From contig JAGOQS010000001.1 of the NCBI GenBank assembly GCA_017991315.1, positions 1-64,000 of the forward strand: 64,000 bases of DNA, read 5' to 3'. Shown here piece by piece: positions 26,921 through 35,784 of the stretch. A program made the translations under genes and the position numbers. The notes beneath the pieces were generated by a model. That model did not search any database. It was not told where the DNA came from and saw nothing but the letters and a program-made list of their open reading frames with translations. The DNA comes from Ferrovibrio sp. Its GTDB lineage: Bacteria > Pseudomonadota > Alphaproteobacteria > Ferrovibrionales > Ferrovibrionaceae. How positions within the stretch are numbered: position 1 is the first letter of the stretch; every line of letters begins with the position of its first letter.

Positions 26921-29900
26921 TTACTCTGCCGGCTGCTTCTCGGCGGCATGGTCGTCATCCGGGGCCCGATCATCATCAGGCGCATGGGGCAGGAAACGCT
27001 TCACGAAGCTGCCGAAATCATCCAGATAGCTGTAGATCACCGGCACCACCAGCAAGGTCAGCAGGGTGGAGGAGATCAGGCCGCCAATCACCGCATGCGC
27101 CATCGCCGAGCTTTGCTTGGCACCTTCGCCGAGCGCCAGCGCCAGCGGTATCATGCCGAAGATCATTGCCAGGGTGGTCATGATGATCGGGCGCAGGCGG
27201 ATTTCGCCGGCTTCCTGCAGCGCTTCGGTGCGCGGCTTGCCGGCCGCGCGCGCCTGATTGGCGAAGTCGATCAGCAGGATGGCGTTCTTGGTCACCAGGC
27301 CCATCAGCATGATGAAGCCGATCACCGAGAAGATGTTGAAGGTGGAGCCCCAGGCATAGAGGCCGATCAGCACGCCGATCAGGGAGAGCGGCAGCGAACT
27401 CATGATCGCGAAGGGCTGCAGGAAACTGGCGAATTGCGAAGCCAGGATCAGGTAGATGAACACCACGGCCAGCAGCAAGGCGGCGGCGGCGAAGGCCGCG
27501 CTCTCGTTCATGTCCTTGGAGGAACCACCGAACCAGAAGCGATAGCCCGGCGGCAGGTGCAGGCCGTTCAGCCGTGCCTGGATGTCGCGGCTGACTTCGC
27601 CCACCGGGCGGCCCGAGGAAGAGGCGGATAGCAGCACTTCGCGGTTGAGGTCGCGGCGGTTAATCTGGGTCGAGCCGGCGGATGGCGCGATATCCGCCAC
27701 CTGCGACAGAGCGACCATCTTCGGGCTGCCATCGGCATTGGTCTGGCTGGAGGCGACATAGAGGCGGTCGAGATCGGGCAGGCCGGCGCGGTCGCTGCGC
27801 GGCAGGCGCACGAACACGTCGTAATCCTCGTCATCCGGCGCCTTCCAGGTGCCTGCCTCGTCGCCGGCCAGCAAAGGCCGCAAGGTCGCGGCAATCGAGC
27901 CGAGGCCGACACCGAGATCGGCGGCCAACTGGCGGTCGATGGTCAGCGCCACGGTCGGCTTGTTCGCCTTCAGGCTCGATTCCAGGTCGACCAGGCCCGG
28001 CACGTCGCGGATCAGCGCCATCGCTTCGCGTGAGAGCCGGTCGAGTTCGGCGATATCGCGGCCCTGCAGGCTGATCTGGATGGTCTTGTTCAGGCCGCCG
28101 CCGATATTCGGCTGGCCGATATTGATATTGTCGATGCCGGCGATCTGCCACAGGCGCTGACGCATCGGCTGCGCCAGTTCCGCCGGCGTGCGCGTGCGGT
28201 CCTTGAGGTCGACGAAGCGCACATAGATGGTGCCGACATTCTTGCGTGCCAGCAGGCCGGCATTGGCGGCGCCATAGCTGTAGCGCACTTCCGGGAATTC
28301 CTTCAGCGCATCCTGCACCTGGCGCAGCTTGGCTTCCATATAGTCGAGCGAGGCGCCGGGCTGCACCGTCACTTCCACCAGGATTTCGGAAAGATCGGCA
28401 TCAGGCACAAACTCCGTGCCGATGCGCTTGGCCAGGCTGAAGCAGCCGATGAAACTGGCCAGCGCAAGCAACAGCACCAGCCAGCGCCAGCGCAGGCTCC
28501 AGCCGAGCAGGCGGTGATAGACGCGGCCGAGTTTCTCCATGCCCTTGTCGACCAGGCCAACCAGGCGGCCGATGGGGCCGCGCTTGGCGTTGGGCAGGGA
28601 GTCCGGATCATGCCACACACTCGAGAGCATCGGATCGAGGGTGAAGCTGACGAACAGCGAGATCAGCACCGCCACCACCACGGTGATGCCGAATTGCAGG
28701 AAGAAGCGGCCAATAATACCGCCCATGAAGGCGACGGGCAGGAATACCGCGACGATGGAGAAGGTGGTGGCGAGCACGGCGAGGCCGATTTCCTCGGTGC
28801 CCTCCAGGGAAGCGCGGCGGTGCGATTTGCCCATCGCCACATGCCGGGTGATGTTCTCGCGCACCACGATGGCGTCGTCGATCAGGATGCCAACCGCCAG
28901 CGACAAGGCCATCAGGGTCAGCTTGTTCAGGGTGAAGCCAGCGGCATACACGGCCGCCAGGGTACCGATCACGGCAATCGGCAGGGTGAGGCCGGTGATG
29001 ATGGTGCTGCGCCAGGAATTCAGGAACAGGAACACGATGATCACGGTCAGCACGCCGCCCTCGATCAGGGTGCGGCGCACGCTGTCCACGGATACGCGGA
29101 TGCCGCGCGAGGTGTCCTTGACGAATTCCAGCTTCACATCGGGCGGCAGCGATGGCTCGAGTTCCTTGACCAGTTGGCGCAGGTTGTCGATCACCTGGAT
29201 GGTGTTGGCGCCCTGCACCTTCAGGAAGTCGATGGCCAGCATGCGCTCGCCATTCAGCATCGCCACCGATGTGTCGTCTTCCTCACCATCCTCCACGGTG
29301 GCGATGTCGCGCAAGTAAACCGGCGCGCTGCCGCGCCGCGCCACGATCAGGTCGGCGAATTTCGCCGGGTCCTGCACCCGGCCCTCGATCTGCACCACGA
29401 ATTCCTGCTGCGCCCGGGTCAGCGTGCCGACGGGAAGCTGCTGGTTCTCGGCCCGCAGCACGCTCATCAACTGGTCCATGCCGATGCCCTGGGCCAGCAT
29501 CTTCTCCGGGTCCGGCATCACGTTGATGCGCCGCTTCACGCCGCCGACGATATAGGCCTGGCCGACGCCGCGCGCGATCTGCAGCCGCTTGATGATCACC
29601 TGATCGGTCAGCGTGGTGAGTTCGCGTAACCCACGGCGTTCCGAGCGCACCGCGATGGAGGCGATGGGCTGATTGTCCGGGCTGAAGCGGCTGATTTCGG
29701 GATCCTTGATCTCGCGGCGGAATTGCGGCGCCACCAAAGCCACCTTCTCGCGCACATCCTGCACCGCGCGCACCGGGTCTATGGTCAGTTCGAACTCGAT
29801 CACCACGCTGGAACGGCCTTCCAGCGACCGCGAGGTGAGCGAGCGCATGCCGCTGATGGTGTTCACGGCTTCCTCGATCGGCCGCGTCACTTCGCTTTCT

Positions 29901-30076
29901 ACTGATTCCGGCGTGGCGCCGGGATAGCTGGTATTCACCAGCACGATGGGAAATTCGACTTCCGGGAATTGATCGACGCCGAGGCGCGAATAGGAGAACA
30001 GGCCAACCACCAGCAGCGACAGCATCATCATGCTGGCGAAGACCGGGTTGTTGATGCTGACGCGGGTGAGCCACAT
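26921..30076 (-). CDS. RND efflux transporter permease (AcrB/MexF-like, HAE1)
   Basis: A 1051-residue inner-membrane pump with two repeated six-helix bundles and large periplasmic loops. N-terminal WLTRVSINNPVFASMMMLSLLVVG, the docking-domain SYPGATPESVESEVTRPIE, the TM4 proton-relay pair D400/D401 in LAVGILIDDAIVVREN, and the TM10-12 repeat (LVTKNAILLIDFANQA) are intact. It expels hydrophobic or toxic compounds with proton motive force. It starts five bases after the adaptor gene stop. No outer-membrane factor or regulator is adjacent, so a TolC-like channel must come from elsewhere. Confidence 0.95.
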   Translation of the reverse strand: MWLTRVSINNPVFASMMMLSLLVVGLFSYSRLGVDQFPEVEFPIVLVNTSYPGATPESVESEVTRPIEEAVNTISGMRSLTSRSLEGRSSVVIEFELTIDPVRAVQDVREKVALVAPQFRREIKDPEISRFSPDNQPIASIAVRSERRGLRELTTLTDQVIIKRLQIARGVGQAYIVGGVKRRINVMPDPEKMLAQGIGMDQLMSVLRAENQQLPVGTLTRAQQEFVVQIEGRVQDPAKFADLIVARRGSAPVYLRDIATVEDGEEDDTSVAMLNGERMLAIDFLKVQGANTIQVIDNLRQLVKELEPSLPPDVKLEFVKDTSRGIRVSVDSVRRTLIEGGVLTVIIVFLFLNSWRSTIITGLTLPIAVIGTLAAVYAAGFTLNKLTLMALSLAVGILIDDAIVVRENITRHVAMGKSHRRASLEGTEEIGLAVLATTFSIVAVFLPVAFMGGIIGRFFLQFGITVVVAVLISLFVSFTLDPMLSSVWHDPDSLPNAKRGPIGRLVGLVDKGMEKLGRVYHRLLGWSLRWRWLVLLLALASFIGCFSLAKRIGTEFVPDADLSEILVEVTVQPGASLDYMEAKLRQVQDALKEFPEVRYSYGAANAGLLARKNVGTIYVRFVDLKDRTRTPAELAQPMRQRLWQIAGIDNINIGQPNIGGGLNKTIQISLQGRDIAELDRLSREAMALIRDVPGLVDLESSLKANKPTVALTIDRQLAADLGVGLGSIAATLRPLLAGDEAGTWKAPDDEDYDVFVRLPRSDRAGLPDLDRLYVASSQTNADGSPKMVALSQVADIAPSAGSTQINRRDLNREVLLSASSSGRPVGEVSRDIQARLNGLHLPPGYRFWFGGSSKDMNESAAFAAAALLLAVVFIYLILASQFASFLQPFAIMSSLPLSLIGVLIGLYAWGSTFNIFSVIGFIMLMGLVTKNAILLIDFANQARAAGKPRTEALQEAGEIRLRPIIMTTLAMIFGMIPLALALGEGAKQSSAMAHAVIGGLISSTLLTLLVVPVIYSYLDDFGSFVKRFLPHAPDDDRAPDDDHAAEKQPAE

Positions 30077-30081
30077 AGAGG

Positions 30082-31221
30082 TCAGCGCCCCGCGACGCGG
30101 GCAGCCAGACCATCGGAGAGTTTCAAGCCCGGCGCCGAGATCACGGTTTCACCGGGCTGCAATCCTTGAGTGATCTGCACCAGGCCCTGCACGGTCTCGG
30201 TCAGGCCGACCTCGACCTTGCGCTTCACCACGCGGTTATCGGCCAGCACGAACAGGTGTGTGCCAGCGGCATCGCGGCGCAATGCCTCATAGGGCACCGC
30301 CACGGCGTTTGCTGCTTCCGCCAGGATTGCCTCGCCGCTGGCGAACATGCCGCCGCGCAGGGTGAGATCGGGATTGCTTAAGCGGATATAGACCAGGATC
30401 GAGCGCGAGCCGGCCTGGGCGGTGGGGTTGATGCGGTCGATGCGGGCGAGGAATTCGCGGTCGGCGAAGCCTTCCACCTTCAGCGCCACGCGCTGGCCGA
30501 TCTTGAGGCGCGGCACGTCGCGCGCCGGCACCAGTGCTTCCAGCTCCATGGTGGTGAGGTCTGCCAGCACGAACAGCTTGCCATCCACCGGCACGCGTTC
30601 GCCCGGATTGGCGCTGCGGTCGGCCACCTGGCCGTCGATGGGCGCATAAATCGCGGCATCGCTCAGCGCCTTGCGCGCCATGGTGAGCTGCTGCTCGATG
30701 GCGGCGACATTGGCGCGCGCGGTGTTGTAGGCATTCTCGGCATCGTCCACGGCGGTCTGCGATTTCACGCCGCGCTGATTGAGCTGGATCGCCTTGGTGC
30801 GGTTGGTCTCGGCCAGGCTGAGTGAGGAGCGCGCCGAGGCCAGATTGCTCTCGCGCTCGCGCAGGCGGGCGGCAAGGTCGCGGGTATCCAGCTTGGCCAG
30901 CAACTGGCCTTTCTTCACCGTCTCGCCGCGCCGTACCAGGACTTCCAGCACCAGGGCGGCGACTTCGGCCCGCACATTGCTCTGTTCCAGCGGCTGCACC
31001 GTGCCGGAGAGCCGCACGCTCTGGCGCAAGTCGGCGCGCTTCGCTTCACTGAGATCGGCCGGCGAGAATTCGATACCCTCGAAACGCGGTGCTGCTGCCG
31101 GGGTCTGTGCCGCAGTCGCCACGGCATTGGCGCCCTGTCGGCTTTTCAGCACATAGAGGCCGCCGCCGGCAACGCCCGCCAGCACCACAAGCCACAGGCC
31201 GATCTTCACCGCACGCTTCAT
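30082..31221 (-). CDS. RND efflux periplasmic adaptor (membrane fusion protein)
   Basis: A 379-residue adaptor beginning with one membrane anchor (AVKIGLWLVVLAGVAGGGLYVL). The order lipoyl half (VRAEVAALVLEVLVRRGETVKKGQLLAKLD), coiled-coil hairpin (about 110-180), second lipoyl half (AIYAPIDGQVADRSANPGERV), beta-barrel and membrane-proximal domain is typical. It bridges the permease to an outer-membrane channel. ATG 31221 is used because MKRAVK directly precedes the anchor. First gene of the two-gene operon. Confidence 0.93.
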   Translation of the reverse strand: MKRAVKIGLWLVVLAGVAGGGLYVLKSRQGANAVATAAQTPAAAPRFEGIEFSPADLSEAKRADLRQSVRLSGTVQPLEQSNVRAEVAALVLEVLVRRGETVKKGQLLAKLDTRDLAARLRERESNLASARSSLSLAETNRTKAIQLNQRGVKSQTAVDDAENAYNTARANVAAIEQQLTMARKALSDAAIYAPIDGQVADRSANPGERVPVDGKLFVLADLTTMELEALVPARDVPRLKIGQRVALKVEGFADREFLARIDRINPTAQAGSRSILVYIRLSNPDLTLRGGMFASGEAILAEAANAVAVPYEALRRDAAGTHLFVLADNRVVKRKVEVGLTETVQGLVQITQGLQPGETVISAPGLKLSDGLAARVAGR

Positions 31222-31333
31222 GTTTCCGCCTTCGGGGGACAAGTCCGATTTTCACCGATAGAGCACTGTATAATCAAACGGCTGAACACCGTCGAATCCT
31301 GCTGTGGTTACCCCTGGGTAACTGTGATTTCGA

Positions 31334-31669
31334 TCACAAGACTTCGGCACCCAGCCGCGCGCACCAGGCGCCGCGCTTCTCTTTCAGCAGCCGTTCGCGC
31401 ACGAAACCGAGCTCCTCTTCCTCCAGCGCTTCCAAGGCTTCGAAGCGGAAGGCGTCCGGCCCATGCGCCGACCAGGCGGCCTGCAGGCTGCCGTGGCGGT
31501 GATTGCCGTGTCGCAATGCGAACCAGATACGGTTCTGGATTTTTGCCAGGTCGGGCGCGCTGCCAACCCAGCATTGGCCATTCGCCAGGCAGGTGATGGC
31601 GAAGATGCCGGCCTCGGTCTTGCGTTCCTTGTAGGCGGCGGTGGCCGCTTTCTTCTGCTCGTTATTCAT
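31334..31669 (-). CDS. Small GIY-YIG family protein
   Basis: A 111-residue protein; AGIFAITCLANGQCWVGSAPDL corresponds to the GIY-YIG core (quoted parts: GIFAI and CWVGSA, with the Tyr positions replaced by Phe and Trp), followed by RIWFALRHGNHRHGSLQ with the conserved Arg and His. Such small members occur as stand-alone, often uncharacterised proteins. Substituted tyrosines cast doubt on nuclease activity. AGGAGCG precedes the ATG at 31669. Divergent from the DUF2239 gene across a 78-base region with paired operator-like sites. Confidence 0.75.
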   Translation of the reverse strand: MNNEQKKAATAAYKERKTEAGIFAITCLANGQCWVGSAPDLAKIQNRIWFALRHGNHRHGSLQAAWSAHGPDAFRFEALEALEEEELGFVRERLLKEKRGAWCARLGAEVL

Positions 31670-31701
31670 AACTCGCTCCTCATCGGGTTGGCGATATATC
31701 A

Positions 31702-31743
31702 CCCGGGTAATATTGACGCAAGAATTTTATCCGGGTAAATAAT
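31702..31743. promoter_or_regulatory. Paired CCGGGTAA operator-like sites with a promoter
   Basis: ATCACCCGGGTAAT (31699-31712, near-palindrome) and TTATCCGGGTAAAT (31727-31740) are two copies of one motif 28 bases apart. A -35-like TTGACG (31713-31718) lies between them and the second copy overlaps the -10 region (TAAATA, 31736-31741), just before the DUF2239 start. This looks like repressor control of the divergent DUF2239 and GIY-YIG genes by an unidentified factor. Confidence 0.55.
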
Positions 31744-31747
31744 CCCC

Positions 31748-32311
31748 ATGACCGACCCGACCCTATGCACCGCCTTCGCCGCCGACCGCCTGCTGGCTGC
31801 CGGTCCCCTGCCTGATATCGCCCTGGCGGTGAAAGCGGCGCTCGCCGCCGATCCCGTCCTGCCGGTGCTGGTATTCGATGACCGCAATGGCGCGGTGATT
31901 GATCTCGACCTGCGCGGCAGCGATGCCGAGATTGTCGCTCGCCTGATCCCTGCCGAGACACGCGGGCGCGGCAGGCCGAAGCTTGGCGTGGTGGCGCGCG
32001 AGATCACCCTGTTGCCGCGCCATTGGGATTGGCTCAGCACACAGCCCGGCGGCGCCAGCCAGGCGCTGCGACGGCTGATCGACCAGGCACGCAAAGCGGA
32101 AGAGAGCGGAGCAGGCGAGGCGCGGGCGCGGCGCGAAGCCGCCTACCGTTTCATGAGCGCCATGGCCGGCGACCGGCCAGGCTTCGAGGAAGCAGCGCGC
32201 GCGCTGTTCGCCGACGACCGTGCCCGCTTCGATGCCGAGAGCCGGGCCTGGCCGCTTGATATCCGCCGCCATGCGCGCAGACTGGCCTGGCAAGAAGAGG
32301 GAGGCGCGTGA
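31748..32311 (+). CDS. DUF2239 family protein
   Basis: A 187-residue cytoplasmic protein of unknown function. The family pattern is seen in TAFAADRLLAAGPL, LVFDDRNGAVIDLDLRGS, RGRGRPKLGVVAREITLLPRHWDWLSTQPGGASQALRRLIDQARK (given here in short form: GRPKLGVVAREITLLPRHW) and AAYRFMSAMAGDRPGFEEA. The basic RGRGRPK and helical LRRLIDQARK could suit nucleic-acid binding, which is speculation. The stop overlaps the next gene's start as GTGA, so the pair is coupled. Confidence 0.85.
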   Translation: MTDPTLCTAFAADRLLAAGPLPDIALAVKAALAADPVLPVLVFDDRNGAVIDLDLRGSDAEIVARLIPAETRGRGRPKLGVVAREITLLPRHWDWLSTQPGGASQALRRLIDQARKAEESGAGEARARREAAYRFMSAMAGDRPGFEEAARALFADDRARFDAESRAWPLDIRRHARRLAWQEEGGA

Positions 32312-32775
32312 GCGTCACGGTCTACAGCATCGGCCATTCCAACCGCGATACCGACCATCTGGTCGCGCTGCTGCGCCAGCATGGCATCCAGTTGCTCGCC
32401 GATATCCGCTCGCAGCCGGCGTCGCGTTATCTGCCGCATTTCGGCCGCACCGCGTTGCAGCGCAGCCTGCCCGATGCCGGCATCGCCTATCGCTGGCTTG
32501 GTGAAGCCCTGGGCGGCAAGCCGCGCGCGCCCTTGCCGGTTTTTTCGGCAGGCATCGAAACGCTGCTGGAACTGGCGGCGCAACAGCCCGTGGCGATGAT
32601 GTGCGCCGAGCGCGATCCGGCGCATTGCCACCGTGCGCATCTGGTGACGCCGGCCCTGCTGGCGCGCGGTGCCGCAGTGCAACACATCCATGGCGACGGC
32701 CATCTTGAAAGCGATGCCGATTTGCGCCGCCGCATCGCGCCAGCGCCGCCGCGCCAACCCGATCTGTTCGGATAA
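32308..32775 (+). CDS. DUF488 family protein
   Basis: A 155-residue protein with the family hallmarks YSIGHSNRD near the start, LLADIRSQPASRYLPHFGR, and the C-terminal MCAERDPAHCHRAHL. The Cys/His pair in CAERDPAHCHR is strictly conserved in DUF488, whose biochemical role is unknown. The GTG start overlaps the DUF2239 stop. Co-expression with DUF2239 under the CCGGGTAA sites is likely. Confidence 0.88.
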   Translation: MSVTVYSIGHSNRDTDHLVALLRQHGIQLLADIRSQPASRYLPHFGRTALQRSLPDAGIAYRWLGEALGGKPRAPLPVFSAGIETLLELAAQQPVAMMCAERDPAHCHRAHLVTPALLARGAAVQHIHGDGHLESDADLRRRIAPAPPRQPDLFG

Positions 32776-32867
32776 AACTCATATATCAGATGGTGATCTT
32801 GGCTTGACGCGGCGCGGCGCGCTGCCGCACACTCTCGCCTACAAAAATAAACTCGGAGGAACGCCAC

Positions 32868-33827
32868 ATGATTACCCGCCGTCTCGGCGCTTGCGCCGCT
32901 ATTGGTCTTGCACTTGCCGCCGCTTGTGGTGCCGGCGATGCCAGCGCACAAACCTACAAGCTGATGACCGGCCCGCAGGGCGGCGTCTGGGTGCCGATGG
33001 GCGGCACCTTCAAGGCCATGTTCGAAAAGGCCCTGCCGGGTGCTTCGATCCAGACACTGCCGGGTGCCGGCATCGCCAATGTGAAGGGCATCGAGGAAGG
33101 CAAGGTCGAGTTCGGCTTCGGCAATTCCACCTCCACCGTGGATGCGCTGGAAGGTCGCGCGCCGTTCGACAAGAAGGCGACCAATGTCTGCCAGATCGCC
33201 AACCTCTACCCACAGTATTTCCAGATCGTCGCGCTGGCCGATGCCAAGGTCGACAAGGTCGGCGACATGAAGGGCAAGACCATCGCGGTGCAGACCCGCG
33301 GCAACACCGCGGAAGCCATCTCGGCGGATATCCTGAAGGCCAACAGTCTGTCGTATACTGACATGGCCAAGGTCAACTTCATGGCTTCCTACAATGATGC
33401 CGCCGCCTTGCTGCAAGACGGCCATGCCCAGGTCTTCACGCTTGGTACCACCATCCCGGCCTCGTCGGTGATGGATCTGGCATCTTCGCGCGGTATCAAG
33501 ATGGTGCCGGTATCTGATGCCGAAGTGGCGGCGATGAAGAAGATCAATGCCGGCTATGTGAAGGGCACGATCCCGGCGGGCACCTATCCGAAGCAGGATG
33601 CCGATGTGCCGGCGATTGCCTATTCGGCGCATTTCATCACCGCCTGCAAGATGCCGGAAGACAAAATCTACACCATCACCAAGGCGATGGCGACGCAGAT
33701 GGCTGACATGGTCGCCGTGAACAAGGCGATGGCGCGCATGACGGTGAAGGACATGGCCGAGGATATCGGCGTGCCATTCCACCCTGGTGCCGCCAAGTAT
33801 TACAAGGAAGTCGGCGCTCTGAAGTAA
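32868..33827 (+). CDS. TAXI family TRAP transporter solute-binding protein
   Basis: A 319-residue periplasmic protein. Residues 1-28 form a signal peptide (ending SAQT). The mature start YKLMTGPQGGVWVPMGG and the LPGAGIANVKGIEEGKVEFGFGNS stretch (quoted in part: EGKVEFGFGNS) are typical of TAXI proteins, which feed glutamate, glutamine or other carboxylates to fused TRAP permeases. GGAGGA is seven bases before the ATG. The permease gene follows after a terminator-like hairpin. Confidence 0.93.
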   Translation: MITRRLGACAAIGLALAAACGAGDASAQTYKLMTGPQGGVWVPMGGTFKAMFEKALPGASIQTLPGAGIANVKGIEEGKVEFGFGNSTSTVDALEGRAPFDKKATNVCQIANLYPQYFQIVALADAKVDKVGDMKGKTIAVQTRGNTAEAISADILKANSLSYTDMAKVNFMASYNDAAALLQDGHAQVFTLGTTIPASSVMDLASSRGIKMVPVSDAEVAAMKKINAGYVKGTIPAGTYPKQDADVPAIAYSAHFITACKMPEDKIYTITKAMATQMADMVAVNKAMARMTVKDMAEDIGVPFHPGAAKYYKEVGALK

Positions 33828-33846
33828 GGGGCCGAAGCGTTCCAGC

Positions 33847-33886
33847 CCGGCGCCGCCCCGCAAGAGGGTGGCGCCGGTGCTTTTTT
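33847..33886 (+). terminator. Terminator/attenuator between TRAP binding-protein and permease genes
   Basis: CCGGCGCCGCCC (33847-33858) pairs with GGGTGGCGCCGG (33866-33877; one G-U pair), followed shortly by TTTTTT. It lies between two genes expected to work together, so it probably causes partial termination and a higher level of the binding protein. Confidence 0.75.
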
Positions 33887-33918
33887 ATAAAGCGACCGAT
33901 CCGGGGGAGGGGCGGGGA

Positions 33919-35784
33919 ATGACGGGGAAGAACCTGATCGCGCGCGTGGTGATGCCGATTGGCGTGGCGATGGCGCTTTACCATATGTGGGTGATCGCCA
34001 TGGGTCCGCCGCAGGCGTTGATCTTCCGTGGCACCCATCTCGCTTTCGCGCTGATCCTGGTTTACCTGCTCTATCCCTTCATGGACACGAAGGAAGGTGA
34101 AGCCCGCCGGCTTGTCTGGCTGGATGTGCTGTTCGTCGCCGGCGGCACCTTGGCACTCGGTCATTTATTCGTCGACTACGACTATTTCATCAACCGCATC
34201 ATCTATATCGACGACCCGAAGCCACTTGATGTCGTGGCCGGCGTGGCGCTGGTTGTCGTGGTGATGGATGCGACGCGGCGCGTCATCGGCTGGGCCTTGC
34301 CGATCACGGCTATACTCTTCATGGGCTGGGCATTGGTGATCACCAAGGTCGATCCGCTTACCCTGCTCGATCAACTTTATATGACCACCGAGGGTGTTTT
34401 CGGTTCGACGCTGGGCGTTTCGGCGGCTTATGTCACCATCTTCGTGGTGTTCGGCAGCGTGATGGAGCGTACCGGCACCGGCAAGCTGTTCATGGATTTC
34501 GCCCTGGCGCTCACTGGCCGGCAGGCCGGCGGTCCAGGCAAGGTCTCGGTGGTGTCGTCCTCGTTGTTCGGCACCATTTCTGGTTCGGCGGTGGCGAATG
34601 TGATGGTCGATGGTCCGATCACCATTCCGCTGATGAAGCGCACCGGCTTCTCCAAGCATTTTGCCGCTGGCGTGGAAGCCGTCGCCTCCACCGGCGGCCA
34701 GATCATGCCGCCGATCATGGGTGCCGCCGCCTTCGTCATGGCCGAATTTCTCGCCGTGCCGTATTTCCAGGTCATCGTCTGGGCGCTGATTCCCTCGATC
34801 CTGTATTACGTGGCCTGTTTTGGCGCGGTGCATTTCGAAGCAAAGCGCATGGGCCTGCTCGGCCTGCCGCCGCATGAAGTGCCGCACCTGCTTACCGTGC
34901 TGAAGGAGCGTGGCCATCTCTTCATCCCGGTCGCCATCATTCTCGGCGGCATGATGATGGGGTATTCGGCGCCATATTGCGCCTTAGCCGGTACGCTGGC
35001 TTGTTTCCCGGTAGCCATGCTGCGCGCCAATACGCGGCAGGAATTGCGCTGGAGTCAGATACCGGAGGCGCTGGAAGACGGAGCACGCAACACGCTAGCG
35101 GTAGCGCTGGCCTGCGCCTGCGCCGGCCTGGTGATCGGCTCGATCACGCTCACCGGCCTCGGCATCAGCTTCACCAACTGGATCATTGGGCTGGCGCAGA
35201 ACAGCCTGTTGCTGGCGCTGGTACTCACGGCAGTGGCAGGCATCATCCTCGGCATGGGCATGCCGACCACGCCGGCCTATATCGTCATGGTATCGCTGAT
35301 GGTGCCGGCGATCATGAAGCTCGGCGTCATCGAACCCGCCGCGCATATGTTCGCCTTCTACTTCGCCATTCTCTCGGCGATCACGCCGCCAGTGGCGCTA
35401 GCGGTCTATGCCGCGGCCAGCCTAGCCAAGGCGGATCTATGGAAATCCGGCTGGGCAGCGGTGAAGATCGGTGCGGCAGGCTTTATCGTGCCGTTCATGT
35501 TTGTGTTCCAGCCGGCGCTGCTGATGATCGGCGATTGGACCGAAATTCTGCATGCCACGATCTCGGCCTGTATCGGCATCGCCATGCTGGCGGGCGGCCT
35601 GCATGGTTTTTTCCGCGTACATTTACGGGTGGAGGAGCGCGCCATGCTGATCGGCGGCGCGCTGGCGATGACCCTGGTGCCGGGCTGGATCGGCGATGCC
35701 GTCGGCATCGCGCTGCTGCTCACAGTGCTGGGCACGCAGAAGATTCTGGCGCGCCCCGCCGTGGCGGTTCAGGTGAAGTCGTAG
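33919..35784 (+). CDS. Fused TRAP transporter permease (4TM-12TM)
   Basis: A 621-residue inner-membrane protein in which the small DctQ-like and large DctM-like subunits are one chain, the form that partners TAXI binding proteins. The N-terminal four-helix part runs to about residue 140; the DctM-like core shows SGSAVANVMVDGPITIPLMKR (quoted in part: GSAVANVMVDGPITIPLMK), TGGQIMPPIMGAAAFVMAE and GMGMPTTPAYIVMVSL. It drives sodium-coupled uptake. ATG 33919 has GGAGGGGCGGGG upstream; an earlier start would fall in the terminator. Its 3' end overlaps the convergent gene by 16 bases. Confidence 0.93.
   Translation: MTGKNLIARVVMPIGVAMALYHMWVIAMGPPQALIFRGTHLAFALILVYLLYPFMDTKEGEARRLVWLDVLFVAGGTLALGHLFVDYDYFINRIIYIDDPKPLDVVAGVALVVVVMDATRRVIGWALPITAILFMGWALVITKVDPLTLLDQLYMTTEGVFGSTLGVSAAYVTIFVVFGSVMERTGTGKLFMDFALALTGRQAGGPGKVSVVSSSLFGTISGSAVANVMVDGPITIPLMKRTGFSKHFAAGVEAVASTGGQIMPPIMGAAAFVMAEFLAVPYFQVIVWALIPSILYYVACFGAVHFEAKRMGLLGLPPHEVPHLLTVLKERGHLFIPVAIILGGMMMGYSAPYCALAGTLACFPVAMLRANTRQELRWSQIPEALEDGARNTLAVALACACAGLVIGSITLTGLGISFTNWIIGLAQNSLLLALVLTAVAGIILGMGMPTTPAYIVMVSLMVPAIMKLGVIEPAAHMFAFYFAILSAITPPVALAVYAAASLAKADLWKSGWAAVKIGAAGFIVPFMFVFQPALLMIGDWTEILHATISACIGIAMLAGGLHGFFRVHLRVEERAMLIGGALAMTLVPGWIGDAVGIALLLTVLGTQKILARPAVAVQVKS

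Noticed and set aside
28514..29629. 371-codon plus-strand frame opposite the RND permease
   Set aside because: Antisense shadow of a well-conserved pump gene; His/Gln/Asp-rich translation without motifs.
31334..32775. Toxin-antitoxin module (GIY-YIG, DUF2239, DUF488)
   Set aside because: Genes are divergent rather than a tight toxin-antitoxin pair and none resembles known toxins or antitoxins.
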